Shown here piece by piece: positions 1 to 6,691 of a DNA stretch of 14,519 nucleotides. The stretch's first letter is position 1, and the number at the start of each line of letters is the position of its first letter. The notes under the pieces were generated by a model. It was not told the origin of the DNA and did not search any database. It worked only from the letters and a program-made list of their open reading frames with translations. This DNA is from Promethearchaeota archaeon (GTDB lineage: Archaea; Asgardarchaeota; Lokiarchaeia; Sigynarchaeales; SOKP01), in the NCBI GenBank assembly GCA_019894735.1, contig JAGXOB010000052.1, forward strand, positions 1 through 14,519, given 5' to 3'. The translations under genes and the position numbers were made by a program.

Positions 1-136
1 TTTAAAACAAAACAAATATATATATTGCCCAGCATGTGCCAATAAGATTGACTTACAGAATTTTGAAGCTAAATATTGCGATGTGTGTGGGCACTATATT
101 GAAAAAGATTTAGATGAAAGAGGTTTAAAAAAATGA
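1..136 (+). CDS. C-terminal end of a zinc-ribbon protein (partial, 5' end outside window)
   Basis: An open frame enters from the left edge, encodes 44 visible residues and ends in TGA at 134-136. It contains a CPAC pair and, 13 residues later, a CDVCG pair, the knuckles of a small zinc ribbon, followed by a short charged tail. Its stop overlaps the start of the next gene in an ATGA, which implies co-transcription and probably translational coupling. HAAS-domain proteins are usually encoded next to PadR-type winged-helix regulators, so this may be the tail of such a regulator. The DNA-binding part lies outside the window, so that identity is inference only. Confidence 0.6.
   Translation, partial: LKQNKYIYCPACANKIDLQNFEAKYCDVCGHYIEKDLDERGLKK
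119..124 (+). promoter_or_regulatory. Shine-Dalgarno-like site for the first HAAS gene
   Basis: AGAGGT lies 8 bases before the ATG at 133, inside the end of the upstream zinc-ribbon gene. It favours the ATG at 133 over the in-frame ATG at 148. Confidence 0.45.
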
Positions 137-1158
137 ATGAAAATAGCATGAATTATTCCGTTAGAGAATACATAAAGGAAGTTGAGAAGAGACTTCCAGA
201 ATGGCTAAAAAACAAGAAAGAGCATAAAGAAATTTTGGCTGAATTGGAAGAACACATATGGAGTAAAGCAGCAGAATTATCAGAAACAGGTCAACCGGAC
301 GAAAAATCTGTTAATTTAGCAATAGAGCATATGGGTACTCCACAAAATATCGCCAAAGAATATAAACGGCGTGGAGAACCTAAATACTATATAACGAAAG
401 AACTATGGCCTTATTACACCAAAGCACTTGGGGCCGTTTTTGCTGTTATTGTAACCTTGGTCATAATTGGGTTGATAGTGACTTTTTTCACGGGAGCTGG
501 TTCATTTGAAACATTAATAGGAGGTCTTTTTACTGGAATTCAAACAGGACTTCTCCTTGCTTTTGCAATTGTTACAATAATATTCGTAGCTCTATCCATG
601 GAAGGATATTTTCCCGAAGATTTTAAGTCCGAAAAAGAGCAAAAACTAATGAAACAATTAAGGGAACAAGAACTTGAGGAAGGAGTCATCGCTTCTCAAA
701 GTCTAAAGCAGCCCTTAAAACCTTTCATTAAGCCAGGAGGAGAGATTGTTGGGGGGGGAATTGGATTAATATTTGGTATCGTGCTTTTATCCCAACCTTT
801 CCCTACATACATGTTTTTTCCAGATTTCTTAAATCTTTTAAGAATTTTTGGAGTAATTACAATGCTCGAAGGTTCTTTAGATATATCTCGGGGAATAATT
901 GGTAATCGTCGACCTGCTACTCACCAAGTGTTGCATGCATTAATGATTCCTCTCAAACTTTCAGTAATCCCACTGCTTGGTATCTTAATGAATCGTCCTG
1001 AAATTTTTCCATGGTTTTCAGAACCGTGGATACATGTTGGGATTCCTGTGGAGGCTTATGGTTTGTATAGGGGAATATTAAGTTTAATTATTGCGATTAC
1101 ATGCCTAACAACAATCGAAAACATCTACAACATCATTAAGATACAGAAGTACAAATAA
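133..1158 (+). CDS. HAAS-domain (DUF1700-like) multi-pass membrane protein, copy 1
   Basis: A 341-residue protein with a soluble N-terminal helical domain (about residues 7-95) of the HAAS type: the YIKEVEKRLPEWL start, an acidic helix, then the AIEHMGTPQNIAKEYK signature. About six membrane segments follow (roughly 98-120, 127-153, 204-220, 233-247, 265-285, 310-327). A short charged cytoplasmic loop (about 163-203) separates the second and third. HAAS domains are thought to be signalling partners of PadR-family regulators; the upstream overlap by ATGA with a zinc-ribbon gene fits a regulator/membrane-partner pair. It is a full-length paralogue of the protein at 2078-3322 (shared MGTP, EGxxPEDF and RPEIFP/QPEIFP motifs) but lacks that protein's repeat helix. 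A run of eight G at 751-758 encodes Gly-Gly-Gly. The signal it senses is unknown. Confidence 0.75.
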   Translation: MNENSMNYSVREYIKEVEKRLPEWLKNKKEHKEILAELEEHIWSKAAELSETGQPDEKSVNLAIEHMGTPQNIAKEYKRRGEPKYYITKELWPYYTKALGAVFAVIVTLVIIGLIVTFFTGAGSFETLIGGLFTGIQTGLLLAFAIVTIIFVALSMEGYFPEDFKSEKEQKLMKQLREQELEEGVIASQSLKQPLKPFIKPGGEIVGGGIGLIFGIVLLSQPFPTYMFFPDFLNLLRIFGVITMLEGSLDISRGIIGNRRPATHQVLHALMIPLKLSVIPLLGILMNRPEIFPWFSEPWIHVGIPVEAYGLYRGILSLIIAITCLTTIENIYNIIKIQKYK

Positions 1159-1166
1159 TAATACAA

Positions 1167-1194
1167 TTTTTTTTTTATTTTCTTTAATTTTTTC
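1167..1194 (+). terminator. Oligo-T terminator after HAAS copy 1
   Basis: Ten consecutive T begin 8 bases after the stop codon and are followed by further T-rich stretches. There is no hairpin. This is the form of a typical archaeal intrinsic terminator. Confidence 0.55.
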
Positions 1195-1272
1195 TATAAA
1201 TTTTAATTATTTAGAGAATTTTAGCGTTATTTGATGTGACTTTTATTTTTTTTATATTAACACAACATAAAC

Positions 1273-2010
1273 TTAAGTTGAGTTAAAATCTTTTAAAATA
1301 AGAAGCGATCCGGGGATTAACCAAAAAAACGCTGCAAAAAGCATCATCCATTCAAGAAAGGGTCTTGTAACTGAAATAGGCGGAAATAAAAACATAATAG
1401 TAACTACAAAGGGACCCACTATCATGTAGAGCCCTAGAAGTCTCGGAAAGATTGTTTTTTTTAATTTTAATAAGATAGCAATCCCGTTAAAGAACGCTCC
1501 AAAAGCTAATCCTGCAAATACTATGATTGAAAAAGCGTAATGTAATCCCAACTCTGTAGTTCTATCCTCGCTGAATAATCCTACCCCAAACAATCCTACT
1601 GCTCCTGATAGGAGCGAGAGGAAACCAAAAAACGCGAGTAAATCGATATCTATAGTATGAATTCTTTTAAAAATTGACTTATTTGAATCAAGAATAAGAC
1701 TTTTTGTATCTGATACTATTATTTTTGCAATGTAGAAAAAAACTGGTACGAGAAAGCAAGCGGTCGTCATTGCTATAGCATCTAAAATAAAAGGAGTGGG
1801 AGTATAACGAATTGACCCTAAATCGCTAATGTAATTGTCAATTATGTTATAACTATCTGGACCAAAAAAATATGCGACTAGTACCCCGATAAGAATTCCA
1901 GGTAAAAAAATTATTAGGCTTACATAAATACATATTTTAATTAATTTTTGATTCAAAAACTTGTTAAAGAGACGATTAATTTTCATATATAATAGAATAA
2001 GCTGGTTCAT
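1273..2010 (-). CDS. DUF998-like multi-pass membrane protein
   Basis: A 245-residue, very hydrophobic protein with about six membrane helices (near 25-48, 73-98, 122-144, 157-182, 188-210, 218-238). The first external loop contains NYISDLGS (59-66), and SEDRTTELGLHYAFS (147-161) carries a conserved-looking His. Both match the DUF998 pattern, whose biochemical role is unknown. The ATG at 2010 is used; Met9 is an alternative start. It lies 67 bases downstream of HAAS copy 2 on the same strand, but a hairpin plus T-run terminator sits in that gap, so it probably has its own promoter. It is convergent with HAAS copy 1. Confidence 0.7.
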   Translation of the reverse strand: MNQLILLYMKINRLFNKFLNQKLIKICIYVSLIIFLPGILIGVLVAYFFGPDSYNIIDNYISDLGSIRYTPTPFILDAIAMTTACFLVPVFFYIAKIIVSDTKSLILDSNKSIFKRIHTIDIDLLAFFGFLSLLSGAVGLFGVGLFSEDRTTELGLHYAFSIIVFAGLAFGAFFNGIAILLKLKKTIFPRLLGLYMIVGPFVVTIMFLFPPISVTRPFLEWMMLFAAFFWLIPGSLLILKDFNST

Positions 2011-2060
2011 TTACTTGTATAATTTAAATTTGTGTTTAAAATTATCTTAAAATAAAAAAT

Positions 2061-2090
2061 AAAAAAAAAGAAAGGCTTTAATACGCCTTT
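2061..2090 (-). terminator. Hairpin plus T9 terminator overlapping the HAAS copy 2 stop codon
   Basis: Read on the minus strand, AAAGGC (2090-2085) pairs with GCCTTT (2076-2071) around an 8-base loop, then one C and nine T (2069-2061) follow. The TAA stop of the gene (2080-2078) lies in the loop. The layout resembles a bacterial rho-independent terminator, whereas many archaeal terminators are only T-runs. Confidence 0.65.
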
Positions 2091-3322
2091 TTTAATTTAG
2101 AATATTTACCTACTTTAACGAAATTCCCTATCATTCCGCCAATAATTCCGATAATAATTACGATTATAACTACGGTATAAACTATATTCGTAATATTTGT
2201 TGGATCAGAAGGTATAATTAGGATATTACCTCCAGAAAACAACGAAATCGGGAATATTTCTGGTTGGTTAAGGAGTAACAAGAACACAGGAATATAAGAA
2301 AGTTTATAAATGGCTCCAATTATTAAAAAGACTTGTTGTCCCGTATAATTACTGACACCAATTACGAGTCGAATTAAATCAAACAAGCCACTTACGAAAA
2401 CTAAAAATCCTAACAACTTAAGCCAATCAAGGAAAGCTGGTAGCATTAATCCCGGGACTGAAAAAGGTTGGAGTATTAAAAGTAAGCCAAAAATTATTCC
2501 CGCGGAGGTTCCAAAAATTAACTCGCCAGTTGTAACTGGTTGAGTTTTTTTAACTAACCTCTTTTGCTTTGCTTCATCTGATTTTTGCCTTCTTAAGTCT
2601 TTTGCTTCCTCTAATTTTTGTTTTCGAAGTATTTTAGCTTCTGCTCGCCTTTCTTCTCTAATAGCTTTGCTTTCAGCCATCCTCTCTTCTACTCGAGCTT
2701 TAGCTGCTGCTAGCTTTTCTCTTCCAAGCATTCTGGCGTCTTCAATGTGTTGTTTCGTGTATGCTCTTGTATCTGCCATGTATTCTTCAGTAAAGGTGAA
2801 TGGAAAAATAATGGCTAAACGTCTTGGGATAACTCCAAAATCTTCTGGTAAAAAACCTTCCATAGAAAAGTAGACAAATACTATAGTAATTACAATGGCA
2901 GTTATTAAACAACCAATCCAAATTCCAGAAATTATCCCTCCCAATACTTCCCACCAAACCTTAAAGAAGAACTGGAACACTCCGACTATGATATTGATAA
3001 AAATAATTACTCCGAAGAAAAAGAACAGAGTTCTTAAATAGAAATCAAAAAGCTCTTGGGTTAGAAAAAATTTAGGTGTACCTCGATTTTTGTACAATTT
3101 AGCTATGCTTAAAGGAGTACCCATTCGTTCTATAGCTTCTTTTATATCTGCGTCAGTTAATTCTTCGCTCCTAGAGATTGCTCTTGCCTCACCATATAGC
3201 TGCGCTTCTAAGTCGTCTAATACGTTTTTTAGCTCTCCTTCCTTCCATTTTAACCATTCGGGAAGTTTTTGTTTTATTTGATTAATATAATTTTTAACAA
3301 TTATATTCTCAGTTTCACTCAT
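2078..3322 (-). CDS. HAAS-domain membrane protein, copy 2, with a six-unit 11-residue repeat helix
   Basis: A 414-residue paralogue of the protein at 133-1158. The N-terminal HAAS domain (about 8-95) has INQIKQKLPEWLKWKEGE and AIERMGTPLSIAKLYK. Two membrane helices follow (about 98-120 and 124-153), then EGFLPEDF, then a long charged helix, then four more membrane helices (about 267-286, 299-321, 330-352, 378-402) and a lysine-rich tail. Counting helices puts the HAAS domain, charged helix and tail all in the cytoplasm, which agrees with the positive-inside rule. The helix (195-260) is six exact 11-residue units of the form EAKxLRxxKLx, carrying 23 K/R against 13 D/E. Copy 1 has only a short loop at this place. 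It is likely a signalling protein that binds a regulator, a lipid surface or a nucleic acid; its partner is not visible. It is divergent from the DNA methyltransferase. Confidence 0.75.
   Translation of the reverse strand: MSETENIIVKNYINQIKQKLPEWLKWKEGELKNVLDDLEAQLYGEARAISRSEELTDADIKEAIERMGTPLSIAKLYKNRGTPKFFLTQELFDFYLRTLFFFFGVIIFINIIVGVFQFFFKVWWEVLGGIISGIWIGCLITAIVITIVFVYFSMEGFLPEDFGVIPRRLAIIFPFTFTEEYMADTRAYTKQHIEDARMLGREKLAAAKARVEERMAESKAIREERRAEAKILRKQKLEEAKDLRRQKSDEAKQKRLVKKTQPVTTGELIFGTSAGIIFGLLLILQPFSVPGLMLPAFLDWLKLLGFLVFVSGLFDLIRLVIGVSNYTGQQVFLIIGAIYKLSYIPVFLLLLNQPEIFPISLFSGGNILIIPSDPTNITNIVYTVVIIVIIIGIIGGMIGNFVKVGKYSKLKKAY
2543..2740 (-). repeat. Six tandem 33-base (11-residue) coding repeats in HAAS copy 2
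   Basis: Units cover residues 195-205, 206-216, 217-227, 228-238, 239-249 and 250-260 with no gaps. Position 2 is Ala in five of six units and position 3 is Lys in five of six. Positions 6 and 9 are often Arg or Lys, and position 5 is Leu or Ile in four. Units 4 and 5 are also alike at DNA level. An 11-residue period means either a hendecad coiled coil or an amphipathic surface-binding helix. Confidence 0.8.
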
Positions 3323-3341
3323 GATATCTCATTTTTTTGAT

Positions 3342-3353
3342 TAAATATATTTT
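3342..3353 (-). promoter_or_regulatory. Probable TATA box of HAAS copy 2
   Basis: On the minus strand this reads AAATATATTTAA and is centred about 26 bases before the ATG at 3322. That spacing would give a leaderless or nearly leaderless transcript. The surroundings are AT-rich, so chance is possible. Confidence 0.35.
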
Positions 3354-3407
3354 TATTAGATAGTAATCCAATATTTTTATAATTACTAATGTTAATATTC
3401 TTTTAAA

Positions 3408-3426
3408 AAAATTGGAGACCAATTTT
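3408..3426 (+). promoter_or_regulatory. Inverted repeat AAAATTGG-AGA-CCAATTTT, candidate operator
   Basis: A perfect 8-base inverted repeat (3408-3415 and 3419-3426) with a 3-base spacer. It lies in the 178-base divergent region between HAAS copy 2 and the methyltransferase, 74 bases before the methyltransferase start. The GG/CC core makes it less likely to be an accident of AT-rich sequence. No T-run follows on either strand, so an operator is more likely than a terminator. Confidence 0.5.
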
Positions 3427-3500
3427 CAAGTTAACAAAAATCATTAATCATCTTAAATGAAGTAAAAATAACTCTTAGATAGGAGTTCGATACGATAAAT

Positions 3501-4928
3501 ATGGAAAAAAACTCGTTAATTTCTAAAGAAAGAGCGAAGAGACGAAATTTTGGCTTACATTTTACTTCTATCGATATATTCAATAAATATATCTTTCCGG
3601 AAATTAAGGATTTCTTAGAAAATTATTTATGGGTTGATCTTTATGCCGGCGAAGGTAATTTAATTTTACCAATTCTAAATAAAATTCCAGTAGATCAGCG
3701 TGAATCTTTTTTCCGTAATCATATTTACTTATTTGATGTCCAAAAAGGTATGGTTCAAGAGTGTATTAAAAATGCATGGAAATATGGAATTCCAAAGGAA
3801 ACTGCAGAACAGAATATTAAAGTACGGGATAATCTAGAAAACTTTCCACAGATTCTAAAACAACAAAAGTACTCCATCTTTCACATTACTAATCCACCGT
3901 ACCTCTATTTAGGTTATATTAGGAAGCATAATGAAACTCAAAAATATCTGGGCTATTTTGAAAGAAAAAACGAAGGATACCAGGATTTATATCAAATTGC
4001 GATGATAAATGACTTACGTAACGATGTTGAGAATTTAATCTATGTTATTCCTACCAATTTCTTATATGGCGCTTCTGTTTCCAATAAATTTCGAATAGAT
4101 TTCTTAAAGCATTATAAGATTAAAAAAATGACCATATTTGAAACCGCTATGTTCAAGTTTACCGGTACAAACGTATGTATAAGTTTTTTTAAAAGAAAAG
4201 CAATTTCAAAAGAAGAACCTCAATCTTTTGAAGGTTTAAAATTTAAGGATAAAAACGAATTTGTTAAGAGAGAATACAACTTAAAACCCAAATACAAATA
4301 CCGCGCCGGTTCTGAATTTGATGAGTTTATAGAAGAAAATTATACCCGAAATCCCCTAAAAGTAAGCTATTACCTACAAAAAGAAGAAGTGCTTAATAAT
4401 CCTGGTTCCTTTAAAACTATGGTTATTGATGCTAATAAGTATGAAAATAATCACTACCAAAATCTAATCATTAATGTTAATGAAAAGTTGAAATCGAAGT
4501 TACATAATAATATCCTATATGCTCGTACTGTTGATACTGGTTCTATTGATGGAAGAGCAGGGTTAGGGATTATTAAAGAACATTTTGGAGTTGATGGGAT
4601 TTATGTTTCAGAAAATACTTATCGAACTCATCCCATTCAGATTTTTCTCCAACCTGGGCTTACTTTTGAAGATCAAATCCTATTAAGGAACTATTTTAAT
4701 ACCATTCTAGAACATTTTAGGGAGAAATTGGATAGTGAATTTTTAACGACTTATAAATATTCCAAAGCAAATTATACGAGAAAATATTTAGGATTAACTC
4801 AAGTTAGGGGGTTGATAGAGACATTTCCGTATGAGCTTAAAGAAGAGGATAAAGATATGTTAATATCTTATATAAAAAACAGCAAAATTGAAAGAATATT
4901 TGAATTAATCAGTTCGGCTAGGAGTTAA
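3501..4928 (+). CDS. N6-adenine DNA methyltransferase, apparently solitary
   Basis: A 475-residue enzyme that should transfer a methyl group from S-adenosylmethionine to the N6 of adenine in DNA. Motifs occur in the order of a gamma-type amino-methyltransferase: FGLHFT (17-22, motif X region), VDLYAGEGN (45-53, motif I, SAM binding), acidic D79 in LFDV (motif II), and NPPY (131-134, motif IV, catalytic). Hydrophobic strands near 178-188 and 209-230 follow. Residues about 260-475 would hold target recognition, with a basic, Gly-rich stretch near 344-356. No nuclease motif or restriction gene is seen in it or beside it, so it looks like an orphan methylase or the methylase half of a lost system. 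AGGAG at 3481-3485 is 15 bases from the ATG, long for a ribosome site. It is convergent with the lipid operon, 31 bases apart. Confidence 0.8.
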   Translation: MEKNSLISKERAKRRNFGLHFTSIDIFNKYIFPEIKDFLENYLWVDLYAGEGNLILPILNKIPVDQRESFFRNHIYLFDVQKGMVQECIKNAWKYGIPKETAEQNIKVRDNLENFPQILKQQKYSIFHITNPPYLYLGYIRKHNETQKYLGYFERKNEGYQDLYQIAMINDLRNDVENLIYVIPTNFLYGASVSNKFRIDFLKHYKIKKMTIFETAMFKFTGTNVCISFFKRKAISKEEPQSFEGLKFKDKNEFVKREYNLKPKYKYRAGSEFDEFIEENYTRNPLKVSYYLQKEEVLNNPGSFKTMVIDANKYENNHYQNLIINVNEKLKSKLHNNILYARTVDTGSIDGRAGLGIIKEHFGVDGIYVSENTYRTHPIQIFLQPGLTFEDQILLRNYFNTILEHFREKLDSEFLTTYKYSKANYTRKYLGLTQVRGLIETFPYELKEEDKDMLISYIKNSKIERIFELISSARS

Positions 4929-4959
4929 AAGTAGGGGTTTAATCTCTTATTATATTAAG

Positions 4960-5832
4960 CTAGATGCTAGCGGACAAGAAAGCTAATAAACCTATAAGCA
5001 TCCCAATTTTTAGTAATAAGCTAATTTTTTTTAAATCTGCTTTTTCTAATTTTGATGAGAGCATTAAGAAGATGGTATAAGCTACTTCAATTAGTCCTAG
5101 AACCATTAAAAGGATAAAAAGGATAGGGTTAAGAATGTTAGTTAGAATAGGTAAAATAAAGAAAATTATAGCTGCAAGCGAAAAAGTTACTGCCACATTT
5201 CTTGAGTTTTTGATTCCAATCTTGATAGCTAATGTTTTTACTCCTTGATTCCTATCTCCTTCGATGTCTTCACAACCTTTTATAATCTCTCGAGCCACTA
5301 AAAGAGAGAAAGCGGTTAAAAAGAAATAAAAGATGTACGGAGGGATAATTGGGCTATTCAAAAACGCACCGTATAATAATCCAATCGAGAAAGAAATACC
5401 CACAATAATATTACCGAGAAAACCACTTTTTTTTCCCCACTTTGCGTAGACCCAGGTCATAAACCCAAAGAAAAATGCCAAAGCTAAATTTATCAAGGTT
5501 AAGCTAAGAATGAGAGTATTAATTAAGCTTATAATTATTCCGATGATAAGATAAAGAAAAAAGAGTCCCTTAGCTTGTTTCAAACTTATTGAACCTCTTG
5601 GAATAGGACGCTTCGGTCTGTTGATTTTATCAATTTCGATATCGTAAATATCATTGATAATATTACCTGCAGCTGCGAGAAAAATATATGTAATAACGCC
5701 TAGAATTATATTTATCATTAATTTGTCCAAAGGTACACTGAATCGGGTATTTAATAGCCCGATAATTACCGTTAAAGCTCCCATTAGACAATTAATAGGA
5801 CGAGTTATTTCAATAGCGTCTTTAAATTTCAT
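4960..5832 (-). CDS. Digeranylgeranylglyceryl phosphate (DGGGP) synthase, UbiA family
   Basis: A 290-residue membrane prenyltransferase that attaches the second geranylgeranyl chain to geranylgeranylglyceryl phosphate, making the second ether bond of archaeal lipids. The N-terminus has the ITRPINCLMGAL pattern of the archaeal branch of the UbiA family. The first Asp-rich motif is NIINDIYDIEIDKINRPKRP (57-76, with N60, D61, D64, D68) and the second is DIEGD (189-193); both bind Mg and the prenyl diphosphate. About eight to nine membrane helices surround them. It is the last gene of the four-gene minus-strand operon, 22 bases after GGGP synthase, which makes its substrate. That adjacency separates it from quinone or chlorophyll UbiA enzymes. 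Confidence 0.9.
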   Translation of the reverse strand: MKFKDAIEITRPINCLMGALTVIIGLLNTRFSVPLDKLMINIILGVITYIFLAAAGNIINDIYDIEIDKINRPKRPIPRGSISLKQAKGLFFLYLIIGIIISLINTLILSLTLINLALAFFFGFMTWVYAKWGKKSGFLGNIIVGISFSIGLLYGAFLNSPIIPPYIFYFFLTAFSLLVAREIIKGCEDIEGDRNQGVKTLAIKIGIKNSRNVAVTFSLAAIIFFILPILTNILNPILFILLMVLGLIEVAYTIFLMLSSKLEKADLKKISLLLKIGMLIGLLAFLSASI

Positions 5833-5854
5833 AATTTAAAAAATATTGAATTTA

Positions 5855-6673
5855 TTATTTCAAAGAATAATTTTTCTTATTACCCTTCCCAGCGTCCTTT
5901 ATTTCGTCAATAATCGTTTTAAGTGAATTCCCGTTTTCTTTTAAATCTTGATTTTCTAAAAATGTCCCCATAACTATGACATCTGCCCCAGCTTCAACAA
6001 AACTTCGAGCATCCTCCTTAGATCTTACACCTCCGCCTACAATAATAGGAATACTCAAAAGATTAGAACAAAGACTAATAATCTCACCAGGTATTCTTTC
6101 ACTTCCAGAACCTGCCTCTAAATATATAAATTTGAAACCAAAGTATTCGGCAGCTAGAGCGTAAGCGGCAGTTAGTTTTGGTTTATTTCGTGGGAGAAGT
6201 TTCGCTTTACTTATCCATCCAGCAGTACCGCCAGGTTCGATAATGAGATAACCGGTAGAGATTATTTCAAGGTTAGACAACTTTACTGTATAAGAAGCTA
6301 TAGCTTGTTGTCCAACAATAAAATATGGATCCTCCGAATTTAAAATTGACATGAATAAAATTGCATCAGCCTTATTTGAAAGATTAGCTACCCCTCCTGG
6401 AAAAATAATAATTGGGAGACTTACTTTATCTCTAATTGCTTGTACTGTCTCATCGACAAATTTTTGGTCAAATACGGTACTTCCCCCTATTAGAATTGCA
6501 TCAGTCCCTGCTTGTTCTGCGTACAATGCCATTTTTCCAGCTTTGGAAGGATTTTGTTTGGTAGGATCAGGATCTATTAAGGAAAAATGAAGGGTTCCAT
6601 CCCGATTAATCTTATTAATTAAAAAATCATACATGCTTGTCTTCGAAGAATTGCTTGTCACTACATCAACCAT
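5855..6673 (-). CDS. Geranylgeranylglyceryl phosphate (GGGP) synthase
   Basis: A soluble 272-residue TIM-barrel enzyme, PcrB/GGGPS family. It joins geranylgeranyl diphosphate to sn-glycerol 1-phosphate, the first ether bond and the step that fixes archaeal lipid stereochemistry. Motifs, numbered from the ATG: SLIDPDPTK (31-39, with D34 and D36), LIGGST (61-66), FPGG (91-94), GYLIIEPGG (141-149), FIYLEAGSGSE (182-192), GGGVRS (213-218) and AGADVIVMGT (228-237). The phosphate-binding loops are intact and the length is normal for the larger archaeal group. An in-frame GTG at 6682 would add three residues. Neither start has a clear ribosome site, and the ATG at 6673 is preferred. The gap to the reductase upstream is 18 bases. 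Confidence 0.93.
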   Translation of the reverse strand: MVDVVTSNSSKTSMYDFLINKINRDGTLHFSLIDPDPTKQNPSKAGKMALYAEQAGTDAILIGGSTVFDQKFVDETVQAIRDKVSLPIIIFPGGVANLSNKADAILFMSILNSEDPYFIVGQQAIASYTVKLSNLEIISTGYLIIEPGGTAGWISKAKLLPRNKPKLTAAYALAAEYFGFKFIYLEAGSGSERIPGEIISLCSNLLSIPIIVGGGVRSKEDARSFVEAGADVIVMGTFLENQDLKENGNSLKTIIDEIKDAGKGNKKNYSLK

Positions 6674-6691
6674 AAAATTCACTTAATATAA

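Noticed and set aside
1159..1272. Possible small RNA or promoter in the convergent gap
   Set aside because: Apart from the T-rich terminator, only low-complexity AT sequence is visible, with no stable hairpin or start signal.
2667..2873. Open frame opposite the repeat region of HAAS copy 2
   Set aside because: It is the antisense shadow of the biased Lys/Ala/Arg codons of the repeat helix and has no start signal or family resemblance.
3361..3388. TAGTAAT-N14-ATTACTA inverted repeat
   Set aside because: Seven-base AT-rich arms with a long spacer are easily expected by chance here; the GG/CC palindrome nearby is stronger.
3501..4928. Restriction-modification or defence island
   Set aside because: Only the methyltransferase is present; neighbours are lipid synthesis and signalling genes, with no nuclease, helicase or other defence gene.
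6351..6590. 79-residue frame opposite GGGP synthase
   Set aside because: It lies antisense to a confidently identified enzyme and has no coding features of its own.
6680..6682. GTG as start of GGGP synthase
   Set aside because: It is possible, but an ATG three codons later is available and neither has a ribosome site, so the ATG was preferred.
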